NCBI GenBank assembly: GCA_018667995.1
Contig: JABIQT010000424.1
Coordinates: 1 to 6,363 of the forward strand
Source of the DNA: Candidatus Latescibacterota bacterium
Lineage (GTDB): Bacteria > JAAXHH01 > JABIQT01
Direction of reading: 5' to 3'
Length of the DNA: 6,363 nt
Under the pieces are notes generated by a model. It saw only the letters and a list, made by a program, of their open reading frames with translations. It was not told where the DNA came from and made no database searches. Positions 1 through 5,720 of the stretch are shown in pieces. A program made the translations under genes and the position numbers. Numbering within the stretch: position 1 is the first letter of the stretch; each line of letters begins with the position of its first letter.

Positions 1-1104
1 GTTATAATAATCGGCGGCGGAGTGATTGGTTTGAGTATTGCTTACGCGCTGGCGGCTGAATGCAAGAGCATAAAGGTGTTGGAGGCGAGTGAGCCAGGTC
101 GGGGAGCTTCGTGGGCGTCGGCTGGCGTGCTTGCACCGCAGGGAGCTCAACCTCGGGCCGGACCATATCTCGATCTCTCACTGCAAAGCCTTGGCCTTTT
201 TGACGAATTTGCAGCCGGGCTTCTTGAAAGCAGTGGGATGGATATAGAATACAGGAATGAGGGAGGGCTCCATGTTGCATTTGATGACGAGGACGCCCAG
301 GCGCTCTTGGAACGTTACGATCACCAATGTGGCCTGGGCCTACCAGTCCAGAAGTTGGATCGAAATGAAGTACTGGAACTGGAACCGATTCTGGGGCCTG
401 AGCTCCGGTCGGGTCTTCTCTTCGAGGGAATGCATCAGGTGGACAATAGAAAAATGGTGGAGGCGTTACGGGTAGCTGTCGGTTTGCGCGGCACTGAGAT
501 CGTATCCGGAGCGCCGGCTACTGGTTTGATGGTCGGCAAGAATCGGATTGGCGGCGTGGAGACACCGCGGGGAGCATTCCGCGCGGGTATTGTAATCAAC
601 GCAGCCGGAGCCTGGTCGCGGACTATAGGTGGTGACCAGGTGCCTTCTCCGCCCGTTAAGCCGGTAAAGGGACAGATGCTCTCCCTTGATGTAGGCGACA
701 CCACGCCAATAGGGAGAGTGATACATGGAATCAGCCAATACCTTGTACCGCGCCGTGATGGCCGCCTACTCGTGGGCGCCACCGTAGAGAAGGTCGGCTT
801 CGACGGCCGTGTGACAGCTGGAGGAATCTCGGTACTCCTTAAGACGGCACTGCGAATGGCGCCGGGCCTGGAACGTGCGTCGATTACGGAGACGTGGTCA
901 GGTATGCGGCCGATGTCCAAGGATGGGAAGCCGATAATTGGACCCACCAACGTGCAAGGTTATCTGATGGCGACCGGGCATTTCCGAAATGGTATTCTGC
1001 TTGCGCCTGTCACCGCACAGCTCATCCAGCAGTACATAGTGAGTGGCAAAGTACCATCGGAGATGGCTCCTTTTCTTCTGGAGCGATTCAGCGGTCATTC
1101 GTGA
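1..1104 (+). CDS. thiO: FAD-dependent glycine oxidase / D-amino-acid oxidase family protein, ThiO-like (5' end outside window)
   Basis: Flavoenzyme of the DAO fold. ThiO oxidises glycine to iminoacetate with FAD and O2 for thiazole synthesis in thiamine biosynthesis; relatives deaminate other small or D-amino acids in the cytoplasm. The frame is open from base 1 and gives 367 residues. It begins inside the Rossmann FAD-binding strand (VIIIGGGVIG), so only a few N-terminal residues should be missing, against a usual length of about 365-375. The codon at 22 is internal to the dinucleotide-binding motif and is not a start. Other family marks are GRGASWASAGVLAP after the first helix, a central NAAGAWS segment, and the C-terminal WSGMRPMSKDGKPIIGP and GHFRNGILLAP motifs, which are typical of ThiO. 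No thiamine genes (thiS, thiG) are visible nearby, so the in vivo substrate is inferred. The gene is convergent with the epimerase, with 18 bases between the stops. Family assignment is firm; glycine as substrate is likely. Confidence 0.82.
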   Translation, partial: VIIIGGGVIGLSIAYALAAECKSIKVLEASEPGRGASWASAGVLAPQGAQPRAGPYLDLSLQSLGLFDEFAAGLLESSGMDIEYRNEGGLHVAFDDEDAQALLERYDHQCGLGLPVQKLDRNEVLELEPILGPELRSGLLFEGMHQVDNRKMVEALRVAVGLRGTEIVSGAPATGLMVGKNRIGGVETPRGAFRAGIVINAAGAWSRTIGGDQVPSPPVKPVKGQMLSLDVGDTTPIGRVIHGISQYLVPRRDGRLLVGATVEKVGFDGRVTAGGISVLLKTALRMAPGLERASITETWSGMRPMSKDGKPIIGPTNVQGYLMATGHFRNGILLAPVTAQLIQQYIVSGKVPSEMAPFLLERFSGHS

Positions 1105-1122
1105 ACATGAGGCTGATTTGAG

Positions 1123-1914
1123 TTACATATTACGGATCTTGGCAATCCTCTCGGCCGTCTCACGGGCCATTGCGGCGTCCCCTCCGACCTCACTGACCAG
1201 TGCACCATCAAATCCTATGTTCCGTAGTTCACGCATGACTGCTGGCCAGTCTACATCTCCATCCATGAGCTGAACCCACGCATGATCCCGGCGCCTGAAA
1301 TCCTTCACATGCACCTTGGTAATCCTGCTGCCCAGGTCGTGAATCCACATTTCTGGATATCCATAGAGTATCATATTAGCCACATCGATGTAAATACCCA
1401 CCGCGGATGATCCCACCTCATCCACAAATCGACAGGCCTCGAGCGGTGACAGGATGAATTTGTTCCACACGTTTTCGACGCCTATAGAGCATCCTCTGCT
1501 CTCGGCCTCAGGGGCCAGTGTCTTCAAGGCATCTCGAAAGTTATTCCAGGTCTTGATATAGGAAACACCCGGTTCGAGAGATCCGGGGTGAAGTAGAAGG
1601 CCATCTACCCCCAGCGATTCAGCGATTTCCAGTCCCCGGCTCAAGATGTTTACTAGTTTGTCCCGCTCGGCAGCATCGGGCGACAGTAGTGATCCACCGT
1701 CCTGTCTCAATGGCCGAATTGATACGATCTCCAGGCCCCGGCTATCGCATGCGGATTTCACCTGGGCAAGCTCGTCTGCGGAGGCATCAATCGACGGCTC
1801 CCCCTCATCGGAAAAGACAAGCTCAATAGCCTCGTATCCGGTATCCCTTGCGAAATCGAGGTCAGCATACAAATTTCGTCGAGGCAGACAGATCTGTGTG
1901 ATTCCCGGTTTCAT
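1123..1914 (-). CDS. Sugar phosphate isomerase/epimerase family TIM-barrel protein (AP endonuclease 2 / xylose isomerase-like fold)
   Basis: Predicted cytoplasmic 263-residue TIM barrel that interconverts keto-sugars or their phosphates through a divalent metal. The fold shows as repeated strand-helix units, for example GYEAIELVF, GVDGLLLHPGS, IGVENVW, GIYIDVAN, KVHVKDF and ALVSEVGG. The expected metal ligands are present in order: E147 (GVENVW), D177 (YIDVAN), H202 (KVHVKD) and E242 (SEVGG). H109 in LLHPGS is a further likely active-site residue. Their spacing resembles that of L-ribulose-5-phosphate 3-epimerases (UlaE/SgbU type) and ketose 3-epimerases, so these are the best guesses; the exact substrate cannot be read from sequence. 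The length is normal (260-290). The start is supported by an AAGGAG Shine-Dalgarno at 1924-1929, nine bases upstream of the ATG. The gene is divergent from the selenoprotein gene and appears monocistronic. Confidence 0.85.
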   Translation of the reverse strand: MKPGITQICLPRRNLYADLDFARDTGYEAIELVFSDEGEPSIDASADELAQVKSACDSRGLEIVSIRPLRQDGGSLLSPDAAERDKLVNILSRGLEIAESLGVDGLLLHPGSLEPGVSYIKTWNNFRDALKTLAPEAESRGCSIGVENVWNKFILSPLEACRFVDEVGSSAVGIYIDVANMILYGYPEMWIHDLGSRITKVHVKDFRRRDHAWVQLMDGDVDWPAVMRELRNIGFDGALVSEVGGDAAMARETAERIAKIRNM

Positions 1915-1995
1915 TTCTCTGTACTCCTTATTCGTGTGTTAGAACCGTTTTGCGTCGTGGCTGATTCTTAGTGAAGCAATCTGTTCGTAGTCGGT

Positions 1996-2022
1996 AGTAT
2001 ATATAATAGCAACCACTATCAA
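1996..2022 (-). promoter_or_regulatory. Candidate promoter for the sugar epimerase gene
   Basis: Read on the minus strand this is TTGATA, a 15-base spacer, then TATACT. Each hexamer matches the sigma-70 consensus at five of six positions, but the spacer is shorter than the usual 16-18. It would give a leader of about 75 bases to the epimerase ATG at 1914. It overlaps the AT-rich -10 candidate of the opposite gene, so the two promoters might compete. Supported by sequence match only. Confidence 0.4.
2002..2007 (+). promoter_or_regulatory. Candidate -10 box of the selenoprotein gene
   Basis: A perfect TATAAT lies 45 bases before the ATG at 2053, inside the AT-rich run TATATATAAT of an otherwise balanced-composition intergenic region. 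No good TTGACA-like -35 box is visible at 16-18 bases upstream (around 1978-1985), so an activator or a different sigma factor may help. Predicted leader of about 40 bases. Confidence 0.4.
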
Positions 2023-2052
2023 TAGCGCGTACCAAATTCTGAGGGGTGTTGC

Positions 2053-2634
2053 ATGAAATCAAGAATGCCAATTCTGTGGGCGGTTCTGGTGTCGTTGACC
2101 GTCATTTTCTGTGCGACAGACTCCCGTGCACAACGGAAGTCCGTGCCGTTGGTTGGGCAACCAGCACCGGAGTTCTCACTTACAGATATCAACGGTAAGA
2201 CGGTTAGTCTTAGTGATTTTAAGGGCAAGAAGAATGTCCTGGCCGTTGTCCAACGCGGCTGGGTGGGATACTGGTGACCACACTGCCTAACGCAACTGGG
2301 GCAGTTGCAAAGTGAATATGAAAGCATAGCCAGTCACAACACCGAAGTCGTGTACGTCAACCCTATGGATATCGATCGGACCCAAGAATACCTTTCAAAA
2401 TCCAAGGTAAAGTCCGAAGAAATCAAGTTTTCGGTGGTCATCGATCCGGACCGAAAGTTTGTGGCTCAGTACTCCCTGGAAAAACCGGGGCAGAAATTCC
2501 CCGAGGCATATCCCAGTTCGGTGTTAATCGACAAGAACGGCATCCTGCGTTTCAAATATATCGGTATGGTGCCATCGGATCGGCCACCGTTGGCGCACCT
2601 GCTTGAAATCATACAACTGATCAACAGCCAATAG
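2053..2634 (+). CDS. Exported peroxiredoxin/thioredoxin-fold (AhpC/TSA, redoxin) selenoprotein with in-frame UGA read as Sec75
   Basis: Predicted thiol/selenol oxidoreductase of the AhpC-TSA/redoxin superfamily, 193 residues including selenocysteine. Residues 1-26 form a Sec signal peptide: basic start MKSR, hydrophobic core ILWAVLVSLTVIF, and likely cleavage after SRA (26/27). The mature enzyme should therefore act outside the cytoplasm. The domain follows with VGQPAPEFSLTDINGKTVSLSDF (two stretches, about 34-56), then the active-site region RGWVGYW, TGA at codon 75, PHC (C78), giving a U-P-H-C redox motif where relatives have C-P-x-C. After the TGA the same frame stays open for 118 codons. 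It carries an acidic IDPDRKF segment, the cis-proline strand YPSSVLIDKNGILRFKYIG and a C-terminal helix, so both sides belong to one domain. GAGGGG at 2041-2046 is the Shine-Dalgarno. A SECIS-like hairpin follows the TGA. The likely activity is hydroperoxide reduction or disulfide chemistry. The alternative is a nonsense mutation or read error; the position, UxxC motif and hairpin argue against that. Confidence 0.85.
2281..2314 (+). promoter_or_regulatory. Bacterial SECIS-like hairpin directing selenocysteine insertion at UGA 2275-2277
   Basis: The upper stem is a perfect 7-bp inverted repeat, GCAACTG (2292-2298) with CAGTTGC (2302-2308), closed by a GGG triloop at 2299-2301. A lower stem pairs CACT (2281-2284) with AGTG (2311-2314), separated by an internal loop of 7 and 2 bases. 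The loop begins 21 bases after the UGA. Known bacterial SECIS elements lie in the coding sequence just after the UGA, with the apical loop about 16-37 bases away and a G among the first loop bases, which SelB recognises. All of these conditions are met. It also encodes residues of the protein, as expected for bacteria. Structure was judged by eye, not by folding software. Confidence 0.8.
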
Positions 2635-2663
2635 TGTCTGCATGATCGGAAACACCAGTTCGT

Positions 2664-3722
2664 CTATTCTGCTTCGACGATGTCCTTTACCATGGATTCC
2701 ACATCCACGGACTGGTTCGACCCAGAAGCTTCGATGGCGCCGAATACCATGGCCACGCTCTTGATGTTCTCATCAAGTACCGTGTCCGGGGTTCGGCCGC
2801 CGTCCAACCACGTCAAGAATTCGTCTATCAACCATTGATGCCCGTCAAATTCTGGTTGGACACTCGGCACATCTTCGATGATCATTCCCGTACCGGCCGT
2901 GTGCCTGTATATGCGCGTAACGCCGTCGCGCCCTATGGCAACCGCTCCGTCCTCGCATTCAGCCCGATAGTACTCCTGATGCCAGCTGTTCTGACTGGCC
3001 GCGCCCATGCCCGACCCCTCGTAGGAACCCTTTACTCCGTTCGACATATCCATGACGTAGAGGTTATTGCATTCGCCTTTAAAACTACTCCAGGGGGAAT
3101 TCCATTCCCATCCTGCAATAGTCTTACAGTCACCTGCCGAGAGATTCCGGATCATGTCAAGGTGGTGAACGGCACCCTCTACCAGAAGGCTGTGGGGGAT
3201 CTCATGTCGAAACGCGCCCCACGCTCCATACTCCCGGTAGTCAGCGCCGAAGCGCCCCACAATATAGTTGGTGCGGCCAAGGATGCCGTCACGTAAGACT
3301 TTCCGCATAGTGAGCATTCTCGAACTGTACCGGTAATTCTGTATGACGAGCATCTTCAGATTTGCCTCTTTGACCGCCCGGTAGATGTCAACGCTGGCTT
3401 CCCATGTGTCGGCGATAGGTTTCTCGCTTAGAATATCAAGCTTATGTTCTACCGCAAGCATTACGGCATCTTTATGGTAGGCGGGAGGAATAACGATCGT
3501 GCAGTAGTCGGCTTCGATCTCCTCGAAGGCTTTAGACATGTCCGTGAATTGGCGATCTGAGGGCAGGCCCAAGTAATCACCGGCTTGCCGAAGCACATCA
3601 GCATCGATGTCCACCAATCCTACGATTTCGTGTCGTTCGTTGAATCGGGGATAGAATCTTCGAATCCATCCGCCGGCCATCCCCCCAGCTCCGATCATCA
3701 GACATCGCTTTTTCTTAGACAT
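2664..3722 (-). CDS. Gfo/Idh/MocA family NAD(P)-dependent oxidoreductase
   Basis: Predicted cytoplasmic dehydrogenase of sugars, inositols or related polyols, 352 residues, a usual length for this family. The N-terminal Rossmann domain shows the motif GAGGMAGGW (11-19), an acidic end of the second strand (LVDID, 36-40) that favours NAD over NADP, and the family hallmark SEKP at 99-102, whose lysine contacts cofactor and substrate. The C-terminal alpha/beta domain (from about 125) has GAVHHLDMIRNL, with H186/H187 and D189 in the place of the usual catalytic His/Asp. The substrate cannot be told from sequence. The ATG at 3722 is preferred over the GTG at 3728 because the GAGGAG ribosome-binding site overlaps that GTG. 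The gene is convergent with the selenoprotein gene, with 29 bases between the stops and no obvious hairpin terminator. A 436-base gap lies upstream, so it is probably its own transcription unit. Confidence 0.9.
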   Translation of the reverse strand: MSKKKRCLMIGAGGMAGGWIRRFYPRFNERHEIVGLVDIDADVLRQAGDYLGLPSDRQFTDMSKAFEEIEADYCTIVIPPAYHKDAVMLAVEHKLDILSEKPIADTWEASVDIYRAVKEANLKMLVIQNYRYSSRMLTMRKVLRDGILGRTNYIVGRFGADYREYGAWGAFRHEIPHSLLVEGAVHHLDMIRNLSAGDCKTIAGWEWNSPWSSFKGECNNLYVMDMSNGVKGSYEGSGMGAASQNSWHQEYYRAECEDGAVAIGRDGVTRIYRHTAGTGMIIEDVPSVQPEFDGHQWLIDEFLTWLDGGRTPDTVLDENIKSVAMVFGAIEASGSNQSVDVESMVKDIVEAE

Positions 3723-3727
3723 GGTCA

Positions 3728-3733
3728 CTCCTC
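3728..3733 (-). promoter_or_regulatory. Ribosome-binding site that sets the Gfo/Idh start at 3722
   Basis: On the minus strand GAGGAG is followed by TGACC and then ATG, a five-base spacing. The alternative GTG at 3728-3726 uses the last G of this site as its first base, so it cannot be served by it. The ATG is therefore the start. Confidence 0.75.
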
Positions 3734-3899
3734 AGGAAGTTAAATTTACATCATGGTAAGCACAGTTGTTTCGTCAGAATCTCATGCACATGGTACAATC
3801 CAGCGAATTAGCGCCCATTTTATTCGAAACCGACCGGCCTTGAAAAGTGGGTCTCTACGCCTATCATAAGGGGGTAGGGATCGGTCTCGCTCTTATGTA

Positions 3900-3950
3900 T
3901 CGGATGACGCTCTGGGTGTTCATCCGAGTATGGTCCAATCCGTCACCCAG
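3900..3950. other. Interleaved inverted repeats, possible H-type pseudoknot
   Basis: TCGGATGA (3900-3907) is complementary to TCATCCGA (3920-3927), an 8-bp stem with a 12-base loop. Inside that loop CTGGGTG (3912-3918) is complementary to CACCCAG (3944-3950) downstream. The two stems interleave with linkers of 4, 1 and 16 bases, which is workable H-type pseudoknot geometry on either strand. Chance occurrence of each repeat is not negligible. An operator or a piece of a structured RNA are both open. Confidence 0.3.
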
Positions 3951-3960
3951 GCACTGCGAA

Positions 3961-4078
3961 CTGATCTTGACCGATGATGACACTTGGCGGTTCTACTCTT
4001 GAGCAGCCTCGGTATACCCGATTTGGAGAGCCGGGCCCCGCTCGGGCGACACAGAAAGACGGTAGGTCCCAAGATCAG
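3961..4078. repeat. 9-bp inverted repeat with arms 100 bases apart
   Basis: CTGATCTTG at 3961-3969 and its exact reverse complement CAAGATCAG at 4070-4078 enclose a segment with smaller self-complementary pieces, such as GCCC/GGGC at 4035-4047 and the palindrome GGTATACC at 4011-4018. It could close a structured RNA domain or be chance. No target-site duplication or transposase accompanies it. Confidence 0.3.
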
Positions 4079-4158
4079 ATGCTCAAACGTCATTAAACTA
4101 CAGCACGATGTCACTGACGGTGCTTTGTCTGCTATTGGAACTCACAGAAGTCCGTACT

Positions 4159-5628
4159 TTATCCCCAGAGAGCCAGGTATCGACCGTAAGCATCGTTCCA
4201 GCGCTCAGTATCGCTGGGCTCGAGGGTTCCGAGCTCGAATGAATTGGCTACTACGGTCCGGAGCTGTGCAAGATCTGCGATCTCTCCGTGCGCCATGGCT
4301 TGAACGAGGATATTTCCGATTGCCGTGGCCTCAACTGGGCCTGTCCGTACGGGAATCCCTGTCGCATTCGAAGTAAATTGACAGAGAAGTTTGTTTCTGG
4401 CGCCGCCACCTACAATGTGAAGCATCTCAAGCGGACGACCACGCAGTTCGTGTAACTGATCGATAACCAAGCGGTGTTTTAGTGCCAGGCTCTCAAAAAT
4501 ACAGCGCGCCATTGCCCCAATACCGGACGGTAGCGATTGGCCCGATGTGGCACAGGATTGAGCGATAGCTTCCGGCATGTTCTCTGGCGCTGTGAAGGCT
4601 GGATCATCGGGATTAATGAATGCCTTGAACGGCATTGATTGATCTGCCTGCCTCGTGATCTCACCAAAATCCAGTTCCTCACCCTCCCGTGCCCAGATTC
4701 GTTGGCACTCCTGAATCAACCATAGCCCTGTGATGTTCTTAAGTACTCGATAGGTCCCGCCGACGCCCCCCTCGTTGGTGAAGTTCAGTGCCATGGCTTT
4801 GGGGGAGATGATGGGGTCTGAGGTCTCGATGCCCATAAGCGACCATGTGCCGGAGCTAAGGTAAGCCCAGTCCTTTCCATGGGCAGGTACAGCAGCCACG
4901 GCTGATGCCGTATCATGGGATGCCGGGGCTACTACCGATACCTGACCCAAACCGGTGTCGTGTGCGATGTGTGGCAGAAGAGTACCCAGCACAGTACCCG
5001 GCTGAATCACGTCTGGCATGATTTGTGTGGGTATATTGAATCGTTCCAGTAGGGGCCAGGCCCAATCGGATGTTACGGGATTGAAGCACTGTGTGGTTGT
5101 CACGTCTGTAAATTCTGCGGCGGCTACACCTGTTAGAAACAGATTCAGTACATCCGGTATCATCAACAGCTTCTCAGCTGACTCCAGCAGAGGCGAGCCA
5201 GCGCGCGCCAGTGCGATCAAATGGTACAGCGTATTGATGGGCATGAACTGGATACCGGTCTGGTCGAAGATCTCCTGACGGCCGGCCAGTTCGAAGGCGG
5301 ATTCCATGATGCCGATGGTATGGGGATCACGATACGCATACGGCATGCCCAGGAGCGTCATATTGCGCCCCAAAAGCGCGAAGTCAACTCCCCATGTGTC
5401 CACTCCGATACTATGGATCGCACGACCGGACCGCGCGCAGAGAGTAAGGCCTTCCTGCATCTGTTCAAAGAGCCCAAGTAGGTCCCAGTGCAGGTGGTCG
5501 AGGACGCGAATGATTCGATTTGGAAACCGGTGGCACTCTTCGAGGGCTAGCGTGGCTCCGTCAAACGTACCGATGACTGCGCGACCGCTTGACGCGCCGA
5601 GGTCAAAAGCTAGGTAATGTTGAGGCAT
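4159..5628 (-). CDS. rhaB: Rhamnulokinase (FGGY carbohydrate kinase family)
   Basis: Cytoplasmic kinase that converts L-rhamnulose and ATP to L-rhamnulose 1-phosphate, the second step of L-rhamnose breakdown after RhaA and before the aldolase RhaD. At 489 residues it equals the length of E. coli RhaB. Domain I opens with the phosphate-binding motif DLGASSGRAVIG (9-20) and has GVDTWGVDFALLG (75-87). The catalytic Asp is D239 in ASHDTASAVAAVP. The ATP-binding domain shows LSSGTWSLMGIE (257-268) and the conserved GGGARNKLLCQFTSNATGIPV (in two pieces, 407-427), followed by GPVEATAIGN. These fit rhamnulokinase better than xylulo- or glycerol kinases. The ATG at 5628 is preceded by AGGG eight bases upstream, a modest ribosome-binding site. 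It sits alone: no rhaA, rhaD or rhaM, and no regulator is in the window. It has its own promoter in the 92-base gap after the MATE gene. Confidence 0.93.
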   Translation of the reverse strand: MPQHYLAFDLGASSGRAVIGTFDGATLALEECHRFPNRIIRVLDHLHWDLLGLFEQMQEGLTLCARSGRAIHSIGVDTWGVDFALLGRNMTLLGMPYAYRDPHTIGIMESAFELAGRQEIFDQTGIQFMPINTLYHLIALARAGSPLLESAEKLLMIPDVLNLFLTGVAAAEFTDVTTTQCFNPVTSDWAWPLLERFNIPTQIMPDVIQPGTVLGTLLPHIAHDTGLGQVSVVAPASHDTASAVAAVPAHGKDWAYLSSGTWSLMGIETSDPIISPKAMALNFTNEGGVGGTYRVLKNITGLWLIQECQRIWAREGEELDFGEITRQADQSMPFKAFINPDDPAFTAPENMPEAIAQSCATSGQSLPSGIGAMARCIFESLALKHRLVIDQLHELRGRPLEMLHIVGGGARNKLLCQFTSNATGIPVRTGPVEATAIGNILVQAMAHGEIADLAQLRTVVANSFELGTLEPSDTERWNDAYGRYLALWG

Positions 5629-5677
5629 TCGGTAACCCTGTTTTGTACTTCATTCACATGATTGTGTGCGAAATCTG

Positions 5678-5706
5678 AGCATACATTTCGGGCCAGGTAG
5701 CGTCAA
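5678..5706 (-). promoter_or_regulatory. Sigma-70-like promoter of rhaB
   Basis: On the minus strand TTGACG (5706-5701), a 17-base spacer, then TATGCT (5683-5678). The -35 matches five of six consensus positions, the -10 four of six, and the spacing is ideal. Transcription would start near 5671, leaving a leader of about 40 bases before the rhaB ATG at 5628. It lies 14 bases past the stop of the MATE gene, which suggests rhaB can be transcribed independently of it. A small palindrome CACA-TGAT-TGTG at 5655-5666 follows in the leader and could be an operator half-site pair. Confidence 0.6.
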
Positions 5707-5720
5707 GTCGAAACAGGCCT

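Larger units (their letters stand above)
3723..4158. other. 436-base intergenic region without a convincing gene, containing several inverted repeats
   Basis: This stretch lies upstream of the Gfo/Idh start and downstream of the rhaB stop. Short open frames on both strands (for example 3920-4114 minus and 3844-4017 plus) have no good ribosome-binding site and no recognisable protein motif. I saw no tRNA cloverleaf, insertion sequence or direct repeat array. What stands out is inverted repeats: an 8-bp pair at 3900-3927, a 7-bp pair at 3912-3950, a 9-bp pair joining 3961-3969 with 4070-4078, a palindrome GGTATACC at 4011-4018 and a 5-bp hairpin at 4102-4124. The promoter of the Gfo/Idh gene should also lie here, but no strong -35/-10 pair was found. 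Confidence 0.6.

Noticed and set aside
435-950. Long open frame (171 codons) on the minus strand inside the oxidase gene
   Set aside because: It is antisense to a gene with clear family motifs, and its translation shows no domain or ribosome-binding site.
1105-1122. Terminators in the convergent gaps (1105-1122 and 2635-2663)
   Set aside because: No stem-loop with a T run is visible in either gap.
2110-2114. Lipoprotein cleavage at Cys20 (VIFC) in the selenoprotein signal peptide
   Set aside because: Phe before the Cys does not fit the lipobox, which needs a small residue there; the SRA/Q site fits signal peptidase I better.
2053-2277. A separate 74-residue protein ending at TGA 2275-2277, with a second gene beginning near 2305
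   Set aside because: Neither half has a complete redoxin fold, the second has no ribosome-binding site, and the two halves join seamlessly in one frame at the active site. Read as one selenoprotein.
2835-3296. 153-codon plus-strand frame inside the Gfo/Idh gene
   Set aside because: Antisense shadow of a well-supported gene; no recognisable protein features.
3900-3990. Possible tRNA, because of GGGTGTTCATCC and GGTTCTACTC, which resemble T-arm pieces
   Set aside because: No 5-bp T stem, no matching acceptor stem and no anticodon arm at correct spacing on either strand.
3844-4017. Small plus-strand open frame with an ATG at 3895 (35 codons)
   Set aside because: No well-placed ribosome-binding site; length is expected by chance; overlaps the inverted repeats.
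4102-4130. Rho-independent terminator AGCAC...GTGCT followed by TTTGTCT
   Set aside because: Only five base pairs with a 13-base loop and a broken T tract; also on the wrong strand for rhaB.
3984-4376. 130-codon plus-strand frame starting in the gap and running into rhaB
   Set aside because: Starts at TTG without a Shine-Dalgarno, overlaps over 200 bases of rhaB antisense, and matches no family I recognise.
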